Shown here piece after piece: positions 13,507-27,419 of a DNA stretch of 64,000 bases (the stretch's first letter is position 1; each line of letters starts with the position of its first letter). Source of the stretch: Phlegmacium glaucopus (Eukaryota; Basidiomycota; Agaricomycetes; Agaricales; Cortinariaceae). The notes below the pieces were generated by a model. The model saw only the letters and a program-made list of their open reading frames with translations, searched no databases and was not told the DNA's origin. The DNA is taken from contig MU130360.1 of NCBI GenBank assembly GCA_015039465.1, positions 418,834 to 482,833 of the forward strand, read 5' to 3'. The translations under genes and the position numbers were made by a program.

Positions 13507-13959
13507 CGGACTGACGCGGGAAAGGAAATGTGACACGGCGCGTGGATACATCTGAAGCATCATGGGACAGCAGGCCGGATTTATGCGCCGCTTACATCAA
13601 TTTGTTCAGGAACTTGCTGCCTCGAGGTCAAATTTTCCCAGTCATCTGATGTTTGACGGTGGGTCTTTAGGGCAATGTGAGGATGATGAGGATCGGTGGG
13701 ATAACTGAAACAGTGTAAAATGTAAAAAAAAATGTAAAATTAATTATGATGGCGGTGTTCATGAGCCGGCTCAAGTTTTAAAGCCGAAACCCGGAAACAG
13801 CCGCTACGCGTCGTCGCGTTTCTGGCACCCCCAAGCTCTCCTAAGCCTCTCTCTCACCCACATAAGTCAACAACGCGCTCAGCCCTTTCCTCGCCGTCAA
13901 GCATAACGACGAGCTCTCAATCCTTTTTGGACTAGCCATAGAGCACCTCTCACGCGTAA

Positions 13960-16000
13960 ATGGCGACTCCGTCGTCTTCAGCCACGTCGCCATCTCCACC
14001 AATGGCTTATCTTCCTCATGCGCCAGGCCAGCAGCAGGCCTCCATGACCACATCTCAAGACGAAATTGAGCGAGAGCAGCGAAAGAAGGCCGTCCAGAAA
14101 TTTCTGGCCAGAGCTGAAATCTCTATGGTACGTGAATTCTACCAATGAACGCGTCCACCAAGGGCTGTGATGTCTCTTCCGGGCCACACGGAATGCCGAT
14201 CCACATACCCTTTCTGTACCTCTTCAATTCACTCAACAGCCCCCGAGGTTGCGAATGCACTCCTTATCTCGAACCTGAAACCATGACCCCTCTTACTTAT
14301 CGTTCCCACAGGTTACTCGTGCCCTACGAGCGCGTCTTTCCTACGCTTCGTACAAGGCTACCCATAACATCCCGCACGTTGCTTTGCGTGATCTCGAAAC
14401 ACAGTCTCAGAACCAGAGCCAAACAGCCTCCTTCAACCGCACCATTGCCGCTAAACGTAAGGCAGCTGGAGCTAATAACTATTACAATAATCCGACTACA
14501 CAAGGATCCGGTAGCGCAGTCACAGGTAACCATCGGAGAGGCGGTTCGGGCGCCATGGCTCCTCCCATGTCTGGGTCTTCCCCTCGGGCATATCATTCAT
14601 CCATTCACAGTACTCCTGGTTACTCCAGTTATAATGAGGTTGCTTCCACTTCCAGGAATTCAACTGCAGTTCCAAATCTTTACTCGTCCATTCTTGCCCC
14701 GCCTCCCTCCAAACAGGCAAGGACAATCCATAACCCAAGCGATCCACCCATTCCTGCTCCAGTGCGCCCTACTACACCAAAGCCACGTGCCCCGAAGTCG
14801 TCGTCAATCCATGACAACAATCACCCGCAACTTAAAGGCAGACAACCAAACAAAACCTCCAAAGCGCCCGTTTCTCCCAACAGACGAAAAAACAAACGAG
14901 CTTCTGTTGACAAAGGCAAACAAAAACAGCATTCTGGTGATATGGACGTCGATGGTGACATCGATATGAAAGCTGCTGCTACCTTGACTTCTCTCTTCAT
15001 GCACCATCGGCCATCAATCGCGGGTAGTGCATCATCTCCTCGGTCGAGCATTGATGGCTCTGAAGTAGGCTCTGTCTACTCCTTGTCGCACTTTGCCCAA
15101 TCTTCTGCTCGGACAATGTCTGCGGGAAATCCTCCCGCTCCTGTATCTGCTGCATCATCGTCGACAACGATAGTGGTAGACCCTGCTCGACCCCAGACTC
15201 CTCCAAGTGGTTCACAAGTGCAACACACCACTCCACGCGCTGCTCCAACCGACACCGAGGCAGCAGACTTGATGCTATTCCTTGCGACATCTCCCTCGCC
15301 CGTTCGACCTGCTAACAAGGATACTAGGGACATGGCTGCATACCGAGCCTTAGGCGGTGGATCCGGTCTACGATCGAAAGGCAGAGTCCTTTTCCCTTCT
15401 ACTTCTACTTCTGCTACCGATCCTCCTTCTGGGCGCGAGGATGGCTCAGCGGCAACAGCAGGTACATCGTATACACAACCTCCTCTTACCAGAGGAGGCG
15501 AAACTAGTTTTACCTCTAGTGTTTCTAGTATCGGTACTGACCTCGGAGGCGGAACTGGGCTCAGTGACAACTCTCGTGGAACATCCATCGCTCCTATTAA
15601 CATGTCTGGTTCTGAACCGTCTCAACTCTTACCTGCTGCTCCTCTTCCACTTCCCTTATTGCCCTCAGCCCCGGCCAGCCCGGCAGGACGAGGTGAATCG
15701 ATCTCCAGCCCTAAAGCCGGACTCATCGGGATTGCATGCCAAAGTAGCAACCCTATGCCGCTCGATTTCAACTTCCATGAATTCATCAACGCTTCGCCGT
15801 CACCTTCACGTGGACCATCTCAAGGTTATGGTGGTGGCACAAGTCACAAGTCCAACTTGGGTCTTCGCGCCGACATTGGAAGGAAGCTCTTCGAAGAAGA
15901 GCAAATGCGTCATGCTGTTTCAGCTCCCACTATTGGGGGTCCTGGGAACAGGCAGGAAGACTATACACTTAGTGCCGGTATCGATTTGGTCCAGGGTTAA
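13960..16000 (+). CDS. Whi5/Nrm1-like G1/S transcription repressor
   Basis: Exons 13960-14127 and 14312-16000 (intron 184 nt) sum to 1,857 nt, 618 aa. Just after the intron is VTRALRARLSYASYKATHN, which fits the short conserved helix of the Whi5/Nrm1/'Whi5-like' family. Near residue 305 is AADLMLFLATSPSPVRPA, which matches the GTB motif by which Whi5 and Nrm1 bind the SBF/MBF G1/S transcription factors. A second 'LDF.F.EF' acidic-hydrophobic block (PMPLDFNFHEFINASPSP) lies near the C-terminus. The rest is disordered, with many SP/TP sites consistent with CDK control. Known biology of the family: repress G1/S genes until phosphorylated. Assignment rests on the two motifs. Confidence 0.8.
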
Positions 16001-18118
16001 AAATCGCTTCTTCTACTCCCCCGGTCGGACTCCTAACAGCAAATGCAAGCAAGATTGACGACTATAGATTTTTTTCTTCTTAAATACACGATCTCTCCCA
16101 GAATAAGCCGATCTTTTCTTCTGTACTAATAAAGGAGATTCGTCACAAACGCCCGCCCGCACGTTGTATCAACAGCCAAATCACTTTTTTCACGTTCATT
16201 TTCTGGTCCTTGTGCTTCCCTCTCTATTCATCCATCCAAACGTATCAACAATCTATCTGTATCCCATCTTCGACCTCCAGCATGTCCCAATGACGCAAGA
16301 AACGAAGCTCCCAACGCCCCTCAACGTTCGCCGATCTTTTATATATTTATCACATGTCAAATATCTTGTCCTGTTACGCCAACTAGCAACCTACTCATGA
16401 TGAACGATCGTTTGGTCAACGCAGGAAAAAATATGATCACTCGCGCTGTATTTTTTTTTTTTGGGTCGCTCTCGACTGTAATTCTGCTCAGGGAATGGAA
16501 GGTTTTGTTGTTATTGATTTGTTGTCTTTTTCCCGATGCTCCTTCCGTCCCCTGTCTTGACAGTGATATCCGTTTCTTCCGTCCGTTGTTTTTCGTCGAT
16601 TTGTCGCTCATTTTTATGCGTCACGTATGTCTCGTTATGATCGTCTCTTTCTTTTTTTTTCCTTCCTGCTTTCTTTCGCTTTTTACGACTCTTTTTATTC
16701 ATGTCTGTACAGATTTATGAAGGTAGTATCATTATATCGAGTGGACTGAACTCACAAAGTCCGTCTTGATCATTGTTTCTGGCTATTCTTACTTTATTCT
16801 ATACAGCACTGTGTTTTTGGGTCTTTCTTTTTTTACTTTCTTACTTTATAGCTGTAATTTGTAAAACACCTAATCATGATCTTTGGAACTCATATTTTAT
16901 TCCTCTCAAGCGCCGCAAGCATGAGTCTTCGAACCCAAAGACTTTGCTCCCTGGGGATTAGATCCTTATACCTGGTCTACTTTGTTCATTCCCACTCAAC
17001 ACTTTGGGTTACCATTCTGTAGCGGTGCCCATCGAGCGGCTGGTTCGACCATTATAAAAGTACTTTATTCCCGAATGGTATTCATAGTTTTATTTTGACC
17101 TTGGCAAAGGCGATGTTCAACGCTCACGTTATGGCTTATGTCAACCGTCTTTTTCGGCTTTCTGCCATGCCATATTCCTTCCGCATTACCTCCTTAGTGT
17201 TTGAAACATGCTTAAAAACAGACCGATCTGAACCGGACTCATCACACCTCACAGGCCTCACCAATTAACGACTTTCACATCATGCTAAATTCCGAGTCAT
17301 ATAAATATACTGAGCGACTCGGAGACATGGTTTACAGAAAGTCCTATGTGCTATATTTGCGTTACGGGATTCACCGCTTGTAAATCAGTTTTTTGATTCT
17401 CTAAGCCAAAAGATTCTCAGTTCACAACTTCAAAAAGGCTTCTCTCATTATTTGTTGACGGGGATGCTAATAACCTGTTCGAAACCCTTGATATCGTTTT
17501 TTGTATTTCTTTTATTCCTCGGAGGCCAGAGGAGTACGTTTCGGAATGTGGGGTTCAATGGTGTGGACGCGGCAGACTTGGATGCCATGGCCCCTGGACT
17601 TGTTCTGCGCCTTTGTGCAGGCTTTTTTTTTGCATTGATATAAGGTCGATTTATTTATTCACAGACTGGGAAATCCGATCAACATGTTTATCCACTGCAT
17701 CAGTTTCTTCAACATAAGAACGATTGCCTAATGAAAACATCTTGCTTGAATACCGACTGTCTCCATTATTTTAATCATGATATTACTGATACCTGTTGGA
17801 GTACACGAATTGATCGTAACTTCTAGGCTCGGCAATTGTTCATGATCGGCACGCGAAATCCCGTCTCGAGAAACGAGGGTTTATTGCAAGTTACGAGAAG
17901 TTCGGTCGTTTCAACTGGGCGTCTTTGGGTTTTCCGGGTCAAAAACGATATAAAATCGCCATTATACGAAAATATACTGCTTGAAAGTTGAATTGGCGTT
18001 TTGGCAATGTATATTTGGCTGGGTTTGGTAGCACTAGGATGGCCAAATACCAGTAACATGACAAATCGGGCCCAGGTAAGTAAGCGCTTGAAGATGACTC
18101 GCTCTTTACTATCACATC
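16001..18118. other. Long intergenic interval, no gene seen
   Basis: About 2.1 kb without a convincing ORF. The first part is T-rich (runs of 8-10 T near 16,450 and 16,650) and may be 3' UTR. Open frames at 16,397 and 17,452 are hydrophobic translations of T-rich DNA and not credible. The last 100 bp before 18,119 should contain the promoter of the cytochrome b5 gene. Confidence 0.5.
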
Positions 18119-18927
18119 ATGACCTCTTATCTTCGGGATTGGCTCTTTGGCGGTGCTGTCCCATCCGATTCCCTACTCTCAGTCCCCACAGTTGAACTTA
18201 TCTCACCTCCGGCTTCCGATGACGAAGATGGGGAGGAAACAGAAACGGAACGGGACAATGACTCTCCTCCCGCATTCCCTGCTCTCAATAGCGCCCAAAG
18301 GCTACAGTCTTCTAATAGTCCTAGAGTTCTGACTGACTCTCAGTTGATGCCGCCTCCCCCTCTCCCTTCACTTTCTGCAAGGCAACCCGGTGTTCCACTT
18401 TCAAGTTCGCAAAGTAGTGCCTCGACATTGGCTGTTCCCCTTAGCACGACGAAAGCACCCGTTAAAAGCTCCAAAAAGCGGGAAAAGGTAGCCCTTGCGC
18501 CCGGACATAGTTCTCTAGATTGGGCGGCGTTGAAAACCTCAGGCCAAGACCTCCGAGTGAGTATTGTGACCGATTTCAATCACGATTAACACTAAGGATC
18601 CACTATTCAGGGAGTTGATACTCTGATACGTGTACCTCCATCAATGCTTAAGCAACATAACAAACGCGATGATGCCTGGACCGCTATCAACGGAAAGGTA
18701 TATAATATCACCGAATATTTACCATTTCATCCTGGAGGAGAGAAGGAGTTGATGCGCGTTGCTGGACGAGATGGAACGAAGCTTTTCGGTATATACATCT
18801 TATTAATCTGTTTTTATTCATCGATCTCATGGATTGATTGATAGCAACCACCCACGGTTGGGTAAATGTGGATTTTATGCTTGATGCATGTCTTGTTGGC
18901 TTCTTTGTTCGCGAACCATCATCATAG
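18119..18927 (+). CDS. Cytochrome b5 heme-binding domain protein
   Basis: Exons 18119-18556, 18611-18788 and 18845-18927 sum to 699 nt, 232 aa. Residues ~1-140 are disordered, acidic then basic (DDEDGEETETERD; SSKKREKVAL). The C-terminal ~80 residues are a cytochrome b5 fold: DDAWTAINGKVYNITEYLPFHPGG with the axial-ligand HPGG motif, then ELMRVAGRDGTKLFATTHGWVN supplying the second axial His after intron 2. No membrane anchor is seen. The layout (long linker, C-terminal b5 domain, DWAALKTSG motif before it) resembles the fungal Irc21/b5-reductase-4-like group; this relation is inferred. Confidence 0.85.
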
Positions 18928-19155
18928 AATATAGAGAAGTGCAGAGAATGCGGAGTTGCTGCGGAGTTGCTGCGAAACCGCTGTAGAGGACATACAATGA
19001 CGTGGGGGCATAATGGCATTAGTTGCTTGATAATTCGGCTTCCATTGCAGCTGTCAAGCTTGACTTTTAATTGGCCCATAGATTTAATGTTACCTTGTAG
19101 AATCACATAGAATATTTACAAGTTGAATCATATGTCATATTTTGACTTACTGATC
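18928..19155. other. Intergenic, direct short repeat
   Basis: Contains the tandem GCGGAGTTGCT repeated around 18,950-18,975 and no coding signal. Confidence 0.4.
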
Positions 19156-19760
19156 ATCATAAATCAGATATGGTACACCACTTCAACTCCAATCTCAAAT
19201 GTATCCCCCTTTCCTCCATCAATTGTATTTTGCAGAGGTGCAGGAACAAATCCTTCATGATCACCATGTTGCAGACCATCAAGAAGTGGCCTTGCTGTTG
19301 CAAAAAGAACAAACATCCTTTCTGACATACCAGAAAGTTGGATGAACTGGACAATATTTTGTCCTTCAAAAACACAGTCCTCAATGCAAACAGGTAAATG
19401 TGGTGGTTCCTTGTTTCATATCTTCTGAGAACCTTCTTCCAGAAATCAAATTATCAAAACTTACAAGTTTGTCAGGCAACCATACCCTCTTGTTCTTCTC
19501 TTGGGGATTAACCATAATGATTAAATGTCCAGGTGTTGGCCAGTCATTTTGGATTGTGAACAAAGCAGTTGCTACATCTTGAGCTGTAGCATCTGGCTTG
19601 AGAGACTCCATAACAGATTGCACAAGCTTTTGGGAAAGACAACATATTTGCAACTGTAGCTTTTCTTCCCACATCCTCTTAGAACTGTCATTTAGAGTTT
19701 TAATATCTTGACATAGGAGCATAATGTAGAAATCACCCACTTGGTATGTTGGAGATTCCA
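19156..19760 (-). pseudogene. AT-rich coding-like fragments of unknown origin
   Basis: Minus-strand frames around 19,760-19,440 (GDFYIMLLCQDIKTLND, ATALFTIQNDWPTPGHLIIM, NKRVWLPDKL) and 19,390-19,160 (EDCVFEGQNIVQFIQLSG, LFATARPLLDGLQHGDHEG, ending EIGVEVVYHI*) have the residue pattern of real protein but sit in two frames with no clean splice between them. Base composition is clearly more AT-rich than the adjoining RS-rich gene. This could be the decayed 3' half of that gene, a separate degraded gene, or transposon-derived sequence. No family recognised. Confidence 0.4.
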
Positions 19761-22143
19761 TTTGAGTGCTGTTACTTTATCCACTTCAAAAGAGCATTCC
19801 AGGGTCCCAATATTATCCAAGGCTACCTTGACAAACCATACTCCAGGAACATTATGGCATGGCAAAACATTCAACCCCGGTTCTTGCAAATCAGATGTTT
19901 CCGTCAGATGACGTGACATTGATCCAGCTCCCGGGCTCAAACTTCCCATGCCCTCTTCTCGATGACTTTGTCCAAATGAAGCTTGATTACGTGGTGATTG
20001 ACAGTAAGGATTAGGTGTTGATGGATAGTCAGGATTAGGCGTGGTTGGCTGCGGCGAATGTCGAGGTGATGTGCGTTTAGGCGTTGATTGACCGTAAGGA
20101 TTAGGCGTGGTTGGCCGTGGTGATGTGCGAGGCAAAGGTCGTTCCGCGGAGAGTTGTCTATGCTGTTTTCGCCGAGGAGGCGACGCAGAGCGTCGTGCGA
20201 ATTCAAAGCCAGGACGAACAATACTGACATGACTATCTCTTCGATGTCTGGGAGACTCATCCAACCCTGGTCCACGGTCGTGGGTGAATGGTGATCGGCC
20301 GAAATGTCTATGGGAAGAAGGGGAGATGGGAGATTGAACGGAATCAGCTGGGTCCCAACGTGGTGATGTGTTCCCTTCTATGCGCCTAACGTCACGTGAA
20401 AGGCTCCGTCGACGTTTGGGAATTCGATCGTAACTACTAGTCCCAGGTGGCGAATCATATCGATGTGGACGGTCTAATATGTCGTCAGGACTTTCACGGA
20501 TTGCACGGTCGCGGAAATATCTGGGTCTGGAATCTGCCACTGACGGCGACCGTCTTTGACGAGACAGCGGCGAACGTGAACGAGGTGAAGTTACGAGAGT
20601 AACAGGAGAGCGTGAACGAGCTCTATCCCGAGACGGTCGATGGTATGGTTGACCTCGAGAATGCCTGCTTGGAGAATGAGAACGAGAATGAGAGCGTTGA
20701 CCATCAGGTCTTGGGTGGCGATGTTGGGAATAAGGGCGACCCCGATTATGATCGTGGAACTCCCCATGTTCTAGACTAGGAGTACGCCGAAACCCTGGTT
20801 CACGCCTTCTGTGAATTGAGGGTGAAACAGGTTCATGAAAATGACTCGACGATGCTGAGATCGGCTGAGGTAGATCTTTTAAGGAAATCGGTTTTGTCGC
20901 AATTTCACCATGAGGTGGCATGTATTTGCCTGTTCTAGTGTATTTCATTGCACGAGGACCTGAAGGGGGTGCTTGGCCAATCTTCAAAAGTGAAGCATGG
21001 GCAGCTCCGGAGTTATTTGCTTCAGACGTGGGCTGCGTCTGAGCAAGGTTGTGTGATGATCGATTTTTGTTCGCGTGCATTTCAGTGCGAACTTCTTTCA
21101 TTTGATCCATAAAGGAGGAACAAACCTCGTCACTGAGTACACCATAGGCACTGTGGCGACTCAAGTCGCTGTCGCCTTCCTTCTCGCGGTATGCGGCGTT
21201 TTTCAACACGAGGGGCAGAAGGAGATCCCGGACTCGCTGTGAAGGAAGTGGCTCTGAATCGACTAGCTGGCCTTCCTCGAATTCTTGCTCTTGGGAAGTA
21301 GGAAAGTTAGGTAGAGTTAGGTTCTTTTCAGGGGCCAAATTGTCTTTTAACGATGGAGTTGTGGATATCTCTACGTTGCTTGTGGTATAATTAGACTTGG
21401 AAGAATCGTGTAAGATGGATTTGTGAGGGAATTCAGAGGAGGACGCCTCTTTTGTTGGGGGCTTGACAACCAGACCATCGTTGCACTTCATTTGGCCGCT
21501 ATCTGGATGATAAAGCGAGCCGCCATTGCCGAAAGGTTGATTTTCAGCGATAAAGGCGTTTCCTTTATCGTTCTAAATCGGGTAAGAGGTAAAAATTAGA
21601 ACTCAAAAAAATACTAAAAAAAAATAACCAGACCGATGAGGAAGGAAGGGAAGGCTGTGGTGATGACCTCTGTGCATGCTTTGAGTTGATATCGTCATAT
21701 CCATTGGAACCCAAAACGTGTGCAGGATCCCTCGAGGTTGATCCGATATTGAGGCTGGGATATGAGGAAGGAGGCGTATCTTCTGTAGTCCCGACCCGAG
21801 CTAACAGCGACTGTTGAACACTCGCAGCATCTGCTCCATCTGACGCACTATCTTCAGGTAAATCGGAAGCCAAGCCCATGCGGGTCAATAGTGACGGCGG
21901 TCGTCTAGGTCGAGAGGTGTTATTTGGATGATCAGACCTGGATTTGATTGGTGATGGAAAAGTTTGAGAAGAGGTGTGGCTGGAAGCATCACTATCATCT
22001 TCTTTCTCATCACTCTGGCGAGTTTCGCTCCAATTCACGGTGTTCTTTGTAGGAGACTGTAGATCTGTACCTGGCCTTTTCCAGGTCAAATTGGGATACA
22101 ATTTCGTTGCCTTAGGACCAATTCGAGCTTGTAAATCGGCCAT
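19692..22143 (-). CDS. RS/SR-rich disordered protein, unknown function
   Basis: Exon 1 starts at 22143 (MADLQARIGPKATKLYPNL) and ends at ...PSLPSSS; a ~59-nt intron joins it to NDKGNAFIAENQPFG. The second exon is a ~600-residue frame rich in Arg-Ser and Pro (many SRSRSP, SPSR and RRRSLS blocks, ~residues 390-680), with a preceding structured-looking segment RVRDLLLPLVLKNAAYR. Such RS domains are typical of splicing or RNA-processing factors; the role is inferred from composition only. A Pro-rich repeat (TTPNPY/TTPNPDYPSTPNPY) occurs near 20,000-20,100. The real C-terminus is uncertain: the open frame runs into the AT-rich segment (VWFVKVALDNIGTLECSFEVDK) and stops at 19692. Confidence 0.6.
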
Positions 22144-22349
22144 TGAAAATTATAGTTTTGAGTTAATCAGCTTATGAGGTTAAGGTGGAGAGCTACAGGA
22201 GCGCCGTTTGGAGCGTTTGACGTTAGACCGAGCTGCTGAATAATGGACCCTTGCCATGCTAGGGCTGAGTATAGATTCTGGCACAACAACCGCAGTGGTC
22301 ACTTCCGAGGTGAGTGACATGTGAATATCACAGACATTCGTTCAACAAA

Positions 22350-23589
22350 ATGGTCATTAACTATAGTGCCCAAGGATACAAGCAAATCCTCGTTACACTA
22401 GATGGCTGTATAGTGACTGTTCTCATAAACCGGGCCAAGTAGTGCGTTCGTTATTAGTATCCTTGGTCTTCAATTCACATTTGCTCATCCAGCAGAAACA
22501 CTTTTGACCAAGGAATCACCAATGAACTCCTTCATGTCTTTAGCTTATGTGACAAAGACGACCGCGTTCGTGTTGTCATCTTGACTGCTGAACCGACTGC
22601 CCCCGCGTATTGTTCAGGTGTACGTTTCAAACACAAATTCTCTCGATGAGACTTTGGCTAAGACCTCTTCTTTCTTTCCAGGCTGACATTTCTGATGGCT
22701 GGAGCGTACTCTGGGACGAAGAGTCTGAGAAGGAGGGTGAACATGGTGATTCAAGCTCATTTTGTCTCAAACCATTCGCCTTTATCCAGCTCTCATAGCT
22801 CATCGCGATGCCGGCGGGACTATCTCAATTGCAATAATGAGATGTCGAAAAATTACGATTGCAGCCATCAACGGTCATGCTGTAAATAACATAAACATCT
22901 CATATTCATTTAACTTCTCATCGTTTTAATCCACAGGCTGGAGTCGGCATGACAGGTTTTCATCTACCCTTTGACTTCCGTTTCGTTTGGGCAGGTGCCA
23001 AACTCACTTTCCCATTTGTTCGTCGCGGAATCATTCCAGAAGGTAACTACTTATTGTCCTTGATCCTAATGTCTCAGAAATGCTGAGCAATTTTCCATCG
23101 AAGCTACTTCAACCTATCTTCTTCCTCGTCTCATAGGCCATTCAAGGGCAAATTCACTGCTGCTCACAGGAGCCACCGTATCACCAGAGTCACCTTACAT
23201 CAAAGATCTCTACCATCAAATCTTACCAACTCGTGAAGCCGTGTATCCGGCTGCGAAAGCTTTTGCCGAAGAGCTTGCAGCAAACACTTCGCAGCTCTCA
23301 ATTGCTTATACTAAAGGCCTGCTTCAACACCCTGGAGATTCTCTTGAGGAAAATCACCTTCTTGACTCTCGAGCTATTAAATTGTTGGCGAGTTCAGAGG
23401 ATGGTATTGAAGGTGCTCTCTCTTTCAAGGAGAGGAGACTGCCCAAGTTCACTGGCACCTTATCGAAGAGCTCTTCGCCCTGGTTTCCATGGGTGATTGT
23501 TGCAACCTGATTCCTTTTTTTTTTCAACACTGACTGTTGTTTTACAGTGGCGACGATTGGACGTCACCCATCACAAAGCAAAACTTTGA
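22350..23589 (+). CDS. Peroxisomal enoyl-CoA hydratase/isomerase
   Basis: Crotonase-fold enzyme acting on 2-enoyl-CoA in beta-oxidation. Seven exons (22350-22438, 22493-22619, 22682-22745, 22799-22881, 22937-23042, 23104-23492, 23548-23589) sum to 900 nt, 299 aa. Landmarks: VTVLINRAN-RNTFDQGITNELL, VVILTAEPTAPAYCSGADIS (first oxyanion-hole segment), TIAAINGHAAGVGMTGFHLPFDFRF (second oxyanion-hole Gly), then KLTFPFVRRGIIPEATSTYLLPRLIG, where the Glu aligns with a catalytic Glu of the superfamily. The last exon is short and gives ...DVTHHKAKL*, ending in AKL, a PTS1 peroxisomal import signal. Substrate chain length cannot be told. Confidence 0.9.
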
Positions 23590-23839
23590 AAATTCATCTA
23601 CTTGAGTTATATTTTACGGACAGCAATGGCAAAACATGTAGCCTTGTTTTATTTTAATACTAGCTATGATACGACTGTAAAGTACTTCCCCTGCAATTCA
23701 TCTTGATCCTCTGTAATGGTCATGTACAGCGAAGTACCGGCATAGATGTCACGAAATTACAAGTGTAAAACTAGCAATGAGGTATTTTCTACAACGAACC
23801 GTAACATTCACATCGCACGGTAGATAGATATACATTCCA

Positions 23840-25495
23840 TCACAACAGATCATAGGATTCGTCATGATGGAAATTGCCTACAATCTCTCGTTCGTCTACC
23901 GCCAGGACCTCCTGTCGGTCATGATACAAAGCACTAACCACTTCCTTTTCTCGCCAACGTCGTGAAGCATCATCCCCAATTGGCGTCAATGTGTAATGAA
24001 TTGACAAGGCAGATAGAACACCGCCATAAGCATGAGATATGCCTAGGGAGAGAAAAAGAGTTAGGAATGTGCTTTTCGCCATTCAAATGAATCAATTTAC
24101 CAGTATCGATGATGATTATCTTGCCGTCGCATCTTGAAACAATATTCTGGAAAAAAGGAAGCCTTGTTATCGATGCATTCTATACCACGAATCAAAAGAA
24201 CTTGCACGAAAATCCGGTGTATGACCCATTATCATCCTTCTCGTGCCAGTCTGAGCAAGTACCCGATCGACCTGTTCACATACGGTTTCCTCGTCTTCCG
24301 TGGCCCATCCACGATACCACAATGGACCATTACTTCCATAAAGCCTTGCTTCTTCTGGGGTCGTATCTTAGAATGTAGATGTGAGTGCATAGTTAATATT
24401 TTGATGATTAAGCGGCATACCAGAAGGAAGGCCTGGATAAGGGTGTGGAGGATGAGGTGGTGGTGGTCGACGATGCTGAAGTTTAGCCAATAACGAATCT
24501 GAAAGGGCATTGATTCGGGTAGGAAAAGGGGTAAGATCGGGATAAGTTGGTGAGAGGCCGCCATGGACGAATGAAAGGGCCGCATGTGACATGGGGTCCT
24601 CATAAGTCGTATACTCTCCTACCTCACCTTCCTTTTGGAAGTGAAATGCAGGAGACACTGGCGGGTAAGGGGTGTTTGGAGGACCTAAGGAGGGGTGCAA
24701 GGGCAGTCGCGAGGCAGTCGTATAATTTCTCGCCCACGATCTGCCTATGCGACCAGTGGAAAGCATTCTTTGACGCGCAGCAATGCTCCCAAACGTTTTG
24801 AGCTCTGAGGGATATACATATCTTAACCAAGTCAATTTTTTTGTTATTTTTGAGGCAAACAGGTCATTTTTACCTCCAATCTCCTATGTGGACATGTGAG
24901 AAAGGGTAGATTGAACAATAAGTTTGTCTCTGAAGACATACCAATAGCATTCATCCATTCATGGTTTCCAAGATGAGTGAGAACTACTCCACCAGCATGT
25001 GCTGCTTGTGCGCGAAGTCTGTCCATCCACACGAATAAATGGATAGTGTCGTCCCCTCTAGAAGAATCCTATTAGCAAGATGTAAAATGTCGAGAAACCC
25101 TCAGCATACCGATCAATAATGTCCCCCGTCTGAACGAAGAAGTCGACATCCCCGCTCCAGTCGCCATATTCATCAATGACGCCTGAGAAGTCCAGAACAC
25201 GCCTTGCATTAGCCAGGTCCCCATGAATGTCTCCTACTGCAACGATATGTCGAGTAAACGGCTGTCGTTCCGATTCTCTCGCCTTGTCCATCGCTATAGT
25301 CCATGGCCATATTTTATGCCGCAACATATCTTTTGTGCTGACGATGATTTGCCTTTGGGTAGGCCATGTCGATATGGCAGGAATAAAGGTGTGAACCTTG
25401 AGGGTGTACAATATATAGAGAAAAATTATTGGGACAAAGGCCGCAATAATAGCCAGCCTCCGCGTTCTCCCAGTAGAATTGGTGGGGGGCGCCAT
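23840..25495 (-). CDS. Shewanella-like/PPP-type metallophosphoesterase with N-terminal TM anchor
   Basis: Calcineurin-like phosphoesterase. The N-terminus has one hydrophobic helix (LAIIAAFVPIIFLYILYTL, residues ~14-32), so it is likely a membrane-anchored or signal-anchor protein. Metal-binding motifs appear in order: HIVAVGDIHGDLANA (GDxHG), FFVQTGDIIDRGDDT (GDxxDRG, across an intron), VLTHLGNHEWMN (GNHE), FVHGGLSP and MIMGHTPDF. The GNHE-EWMNAIG-DWR junction uses a ~10-nt microexon (GAGATTGGAG) near 24,890. The order and HGGLSP motif fit the Shewanella-like phosphatase branch of PPP enzymes. C-terminus ends ...HHDESYDLL at 23840. About six exons; boundaries not all fixed. Confidence 0.85.
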
Positions 25496-25981
25496 GGTTG
25501 AATGAAAAGAAAGGTTGTGGCACCTATCTCCCTGTTTCCTTCCTCCTTAGACTAGCTCCAAGTCAACGGGCTGTGCTCCGTCACAGTGCGTAATGTCTGG
25601 GCAATCTCTGGGCAATTGCTGGTAACTTGCTGATAAACTCTGCTTCGCCAAATTGAACAAGGGGTTTCGACTTGTCTGCTTCAGCTTTCAGGAGTTTCTA
25701 AGCCACACTGATCCCAACTTGATTTCAGGCTTGATTGAAAATAACGTTAACTAGTAACTACCAAGCATGGTTGGCAGGTCACGGTGGTGATGACAAGCAG
25801 CCACACACTTAGCCATTCCTGGCCACTAACTTCCGTTTTTTATTTTAAAAATCAGCAGGCTTGTCCGATTATATCGCCTGGTACTAGAGAGATTTCCTAG
25901 TATTCCTGACACAAGTGAGAAAGTACACAGAAATACTTTGTTACTCGGATCAAAAGGGACGTGGCTGTGCTTCAGGCTTAT

Positions 25982-27419
<1,438 letters not shown>

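Noticed and set aside
15076..15603. 175-codon minus-strand ORF
   Set aside because: Shadow of the Whi5/Nrm1-like gene on the plus strand; low-complexity reverse reading.
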